A stretch of 64,000 nt of DNA from Deinococcus aetherius (GTDB lineage Bacteria > Deinococcota > Deinococci > Deinococcales > Deinococcaceae). Below, piece by piece: positions 60,964 through 64,000 of the stretch. The notes beneath the pieces are model-generated. The model was not told the origin of the DNA, made no database searches, and saw only the letters and a program-made list of their open reading frames with translations. Position 1 is the first letter of the stretch. Each line of letters starts with the position of its first letter. The position numbers and the translations under genes are program-made. The DNA is taken from positions 758,501-822,500 of the forward strand of contig NZ_AP026560.1 of assembly GCF_025997855.1 (NCBI RefSeq), read 5' to 3'.

Positions 60964-63147
60964 ATGAACGGTTCAGAGGAGTGGCACACGGATTTCAGTC
61001 CTGCGGAGGCCGGGCGGCTGGGGCGGGAGGCCGGGCTGGGGCCCGCCGAGGCCGAGCGCGTCCTGCGGGAAGGGTTACCCCTGCTGCGCGCCGCGCTCGC
61101 CGACCACGCCCGCACGCCCGAGGGCGAGCGCCGGATCGCGGAAGCCGTCCAGAACCTCCCCCGCTTCACGAGTGTCGAGGCGGCGCTGGGCGGTCCCGGA
61201 GGAGCGGCGGCCCTCCTGCGCGCCGGGCAACTCCTCGGCCCCGCCCTGCTCGGCCCCCGGGCGGAGGCCATAGCGCGGCGGGTGACGGGCACGGCGAACC
61301 CGGCGGCCGTGGGGCACCTCCTGCACCTGGCGCTCCCCCTCGTGCTGAGCCTCCCTGGTGCGCGCGGCATGTTGGCCGGGCAGCCGGTGGAGGGGACGGC
61401 CACCGACCACGTCACTCCCTCCGCCGACGGCGCTCGACTGGTGGTGTCCGCCGTGCCGGGTGCGCCCTACCTGTCGGACCCGGCTCCCGGCCCCCAGGGG
61501 CCCGCACGGGGAGGGCTCTCCGCCCAGGATCTGATCGGGGGGCTGCGGGCGGAGTTGGGGGGGGACACCGCCGCCCGCCTCGGCACGCTGGCGGGGTTCG
61601 GCGGGGCCTCGGCAGCGCGGGCCACCCTGGCCGCGCTGCCCGTCGTCCTGGGCGCCATCGCCCGCAAGGGCCGCAGCGAGGCGGCGGCGGGCGTGCTGCT
61701 CGCTCGCGGCAGCGACTTCGAGCGGCTCATGGACGCGGGCGGCGCCCTCAACCCCCACCTGCTCGACGACCCCGCCCGGGTCGCCCAGATCGAGGGGCAG
61801 GGGCGGGGGCTGCTCGGCCCCCTGCTCGGCAACCCCGACGGGGTGAGGGCCCGGCTCGGCGCGGCCCTCGGCGGCCCGGGGGAGAGCGCCGGGAGGCTGC
61901 TCGCCCTGCTCACCCCCCTCGTGCTGGGTCTGCTCGTTCGCCGTGCCCGGGCGGGGGGCCTCGACGCGCGGCGCCTGAGCGCCCTGCTCGGGGGGCTGGG
62001 GCCCCACCTCCCCGCCCTCCTCCCGGCGGACCTGTCCGGGCTCGGGTCCCTGCTCAATCCGGACACGGGGGAAGCCTCCGTCTCCCCGGAAACCACCGCT
62101 GCCCCGCCCCGCCCGGCGGCCCCCTCCCCGGCTCCCGCACGGCGTCGGCGCCGGGGGGGCCCCTGGTGGCTGATCCCGGTGCTGCTCCTGCTGTTGGGCG
62201 GGGGTTACTTCCTGTGGTCGCGCCCGGCGCCGACCCCCGCCCTCGGGGCGGCCGGGGCCGTCGGCGAGGGGATCACGGTGAGCAGCCCCGCCCCTGGGGC
62301 CGACCTTCCCCTCGGGGACCTCACCCTGCGCGGCACGGGCCGCCCGGGCGACACCCTGACGGTCGAGGACGGCGGGTTGGAGGTCGCCTCCACCCGGGTC
62401 GGCGCTGACAGCACCTGGCAGGTCACGCTTCCCGAGCCCACTCTGGGCGAGCACGCCTACACCGTTCGCGGCAGCGGCGATACCACCAGCGGGGAACTGA
62501 GGGTCAACGTGACTGCCGGGGTCAGCTCCGAGACCACCGCCGACCCCGGGGAGAGCCCGGAAGCACCTCTCGCCACCGGTCCCACCGCCCCGCCGAGCGA
62601 GGCCTTCGCCATCGCCGAACCCGCCCTGGGCGCGCAACTGCCCGCAGGCAGCTTCACCCTGCGCGGCAGCGGCACGCCCGGAGACAGCCTCCAGATCCTC
62701 GAAGACGACACCAGCCTCGGCAGCGTGACGGTGGGCGGCGACGGGGCCTGGAGCCTGAACGTTCCCAGCCCCAGCCCGGGCCCTCACACCTACGCCGTGT
62801 ACGCGCAGGACGCCACCGAACTCGGCCGGGTGGACGTGACGGTGGACGACTTCGGCGCGCTCCCGGCCGCCGGGGGCTGTGACCGCGAGTACACCCTGAG
62901 CATCACCGACGGGCAGACCGTCCGCGAGCCCTTTCGGTTCGGCGGTGCCGGCCAGGGCGAGGGCTACCGCGTGACCGTCCTGCGCGCGGGCCGCGTCGTG
63001 GGCAACCAGGACATCCTCCTCGACCCGTCCTGCGGCTGGAGCTATCAGAGTAGACCCGGCGCGGGCACCGTCACCTACGAGGTCCGCCCCATCGGTGCCC
63101 CCGGCGCTGAGCCCCTCAGTGTGGTCAACCTCACCGTGCGGCCGTGA
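60964..63147 (+). CDS. DUF937 protein with membrane span and Ig-like repeats
   Basis: A 727-residue protein from ATG 60964 (AGGAGG upstream). Residues 15-380 are an Ala/Gly/Leu-rich helical region with DUF937-type segments (LPVVLGAIARKGRSEAAAGVL, LLALLTPLVLGLL). One membrane span (GPWWLIPVLLLLLGGGYFL) is near 400. Two Ig-like repeats follow (ISSPAPGADLPLG-type start, RGTGRPGDTLTV; then PAGSFTLRGSGTPGDSLQI), and a C-terminal beta domain has two cysteines (GCDREYTL, DPSCGWSY). It appears to be anchored with its Ig part outside. Function unknown. Confidence 0.75.
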   Translation: MNGSEEWHTDFSPAEAGRLGREAGLGPAEAERVLREGLPLLRAALADHARTPEGERRIAEAVQNLPRFTSVEAALGGPGGAAALLRAGQLLGPALLGPRAEAIARRVTGTANPAAVGHLLHLALPLVLSLPGARGMLAGQPVEGTATDHVTPSADGARLVVSAVPGAPYLSDPAPGPQGPARGGLSAQDLIGGLRAELGGDTAARLGTLAGFGGASAARATLAALPVVLGAIARKGRSEAAAGVLLARGSDFERLMDAGGALNPHLLDDPARVAQIEGQGRGLLGPLLGNPDGVRARLGAALGGPGESAGRLLALLTPLVLGLLVRRARAGGLDARRLSALLGGLGPHLPALLPADLSGLGSLLNPDTGEASVSPETTAAPPRPAAPSPAPARRRRRGGPWWLIPVLLLLLGGGYFLWSRPAPTPALGAAGAVGEGITVSSPAPGADLPLGDLTLRGTGRPGDTLTVEDGGLEVASTRVGADSTWQVTLPEPTLGEHAYTVRGSGDTTSGELRVNVTAGVSSETTADPGESPEAPLATGPTAPPSEAFAIAEPALGAQLPAGSFTLRGSGTPGDSLQILEDDTSLGSVTVGGDGAWSLNVPSPSPGPHTYAVYAQDATELGRVDVTVDDFGALPAAGGCDREYTLSITDGQTVREPFRFGGAGQGEGYRVTVLRAGRVVGNQDILLDPSCGWSYQSRPGAGTVTYEVRPIGAPGAEPLSVVNLTVRP

Positions 63148-63165
63148 CGGGCCTTGGGCGGACGC

Positions 63166-63912
63166 TCAGCGGCTCACAGTCCAGATGCCCGCGAAGTCCG
63201 TGAACTGGGTATCGGTGCCCGGCGTCGCGTAGGCGCTGATGCTGCCGTCCAGGTACAGCGCGTCCGGACAGCCCAGCGTGTCGCGGAACACCAGCGCGAA
63301 GGTATGGAAGTTCACCGGCCCTGCGCTCACCACGAAGCGCACCCGACCATCCCGGCAAACGCCTACCCCGCTGCGGACTTTGAAACTGGTGCCGCTCCGG
63401 TTGAAAGCGGGGTGCAGACGGCCCCCCTGCACGAGCAACGGCCCCGACTGTGTGGCGTAGGTCGGCGAGATGCCCAGGCGACGGTAGGCCCCGGTCTCCG
63501 TCACACCCGCCCGCTCGCCCTTCACCCAGAAGACACCGTTCGGCAGCAGCGCGAAGTTCCCGCCTGAGCGCGCGTTGTTGAGGCCGACCAGCGTTCGCCC
63601 GTCCTCGACGTGCAGCCCCAGCGGGCGAAGACCCGGGGCATAGATGCCGCTGTTTGTGGCGAAGAGTATCCGCTTCCCCTCCCGGCCCAGCTGCTCACGC
63701 ACCCGCTCGAAGCTGCCGTAGGTTCCGCCCGTCGCCGGATTCTTCCAGTGCAGCCGCAGAGTGTCCCGCCGGAGATCGACCACCGCCACCGTGTAAAGCC
63801 TCCCTCCGGCCGTTACCCGTTCGACCGCCAGCCCCTGTGCTCCTGAACAAGCCGTCAGCGGCAGGGAGAGGAGCACACCGACTAGCAGGCGGAGAGGGAG
63901 GAGCGGTGGCAT
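63166..63912 (-). CDS. Phosphodiester glycosidase (NAGPA/DUF2233)-like lipoprotein
   Basis: A 248-residue protein from ATG 63912. The signal [14 protein letters not shown] ends in a lipobox cysteine. The domain has [47 protein letters not shown], and [18 protein letters not shown], typical of the phosphodiester glycosidase family. Such enzymes remove covering sugars from phosphodiesters or act on cell-wall polymers. It converges on the DUF937 gene with an 18-base gap. Confidence 0.85.
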   Translation of the reverse strand: MPPLLPLRLLVGVLLSLPLTACSGAQGLAVERVTAGGRLYTVAVVDLRRDTLRLHWKNPATGGTYGSFERVREQLGREGKRILFATNSGIYAPGLRPLGLHVEDGRTLVGLNNARSGGNFALLPNGVFWVKGERAGVTETGAYRRLGISPTYATQSGPLLVQGGRLHPAFNRSGTSFKVRSGVGVCRDGRVRFVVSAGPVNFHTFALVFRDTLGCPDALYLDGSISAYATPGTDTQFTDFAGIWTVSR

Positions 63913-64000
63913 TTCCCGCCGATGATGCCCGCGCCCAATGAGGTCCAGGTGATCGGCGTCCGCTCCCAGCGATCCTCGGCGGCCCTCCTGGAACATCAGG

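Overview
The window is about 64 kb of very GC-rich, gene-dense bacterial chromosome. Gene content, leaderless-type promoters (a TANNNT -10 hexamer 5-8 nt upstream of the start codon), frequent GTG starts and many 4-nt GTGA/ATGA overlaps between consecutive genes all fit the genus Deinococcus or a close relative. That assignment is an inference from style and family content; no rRNA or tRNA gene was seen to anchor it.

Layout. 1-7.1 kb: the 3' end of a coiled-coil gene, a truD-led operon with an exported protein and a DUF3293 protein, a moaB-like gene with a membrane protein, a pseudokinase with a PEGA-like tail, and guaA. 7.1-9.7 kb: a decaying patch with one gene broken by an in-frame TGA, a frameshifted aspartate/glutamate racemase, and small genes. 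9.7-21.2 kb: branched-chain amino acid synthesis. leuA and ilvB-ilvN each have a leader peptide rich in the regulatory amino acids, a terminator hairpin and a leaderless-type promoter. ilvC is split by an 877-bp IS982-like element at codon 7, so this cluster cannot make full-length ketol-acid reductoisomerase. A TPR membrane protein, an AAA ATPase and a SWIM zinc-finger protein lie between leuA and ilvC. 21.2-29.7 kb: TetR with a membrane protein, a DEAD-box helicase, gene remnants, rluD-type synthase, tatA, an ECF sigma/anti-sigma pair, a cysteine desulfurase and an HD protein. 29.7-37.4 kb: HtrA protease, a lipoprotein, a T-box-controlled Nudix-valS operon, a DUF4388 protein and a type II NADH dehydrogenase.

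37.4-47.4 kb: a three-gene molybdenum hydroxylase operon (small, large and FAD subunits, form II type), slyD, moeA (molybdenum cofactor, functionally linked), a renalase-like oxidoreductase, hemL with a CoA-binding protein, and a TM-anchored unknown. 47.4-54.3 kb: a lipoprotein hydrolase, then a thiamine import operon (thiB-thiP-thiQ plus thiamine pyrophosphokinase) behind a TPP riboswitch, and a Nudix gene read divergently from an overlapping promoter. 54.3-64 kb: MarR with an MFS exporter, an exported protein, a HAD phosphatase with acpS, a single-chain MNT-HEPN fusion, an aldo/keto reductase with RidA, a large DUF937/Ig-like membrane protein, and a phosphodiester glycosidase-like lipoprotein.

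The points most worth attention are the ilvC insertion, the two leaderless leader-peptide attenuators, the T-box ahead of a Nudix-valS pair, the MNT-HEPN fusion, the degenerate kinase, and six heptanucleotide-repeat arrays that each begin directly after a stop codon. I did not find CRISPR arrays, phage genes, or a clearly new multi-gene defence system.
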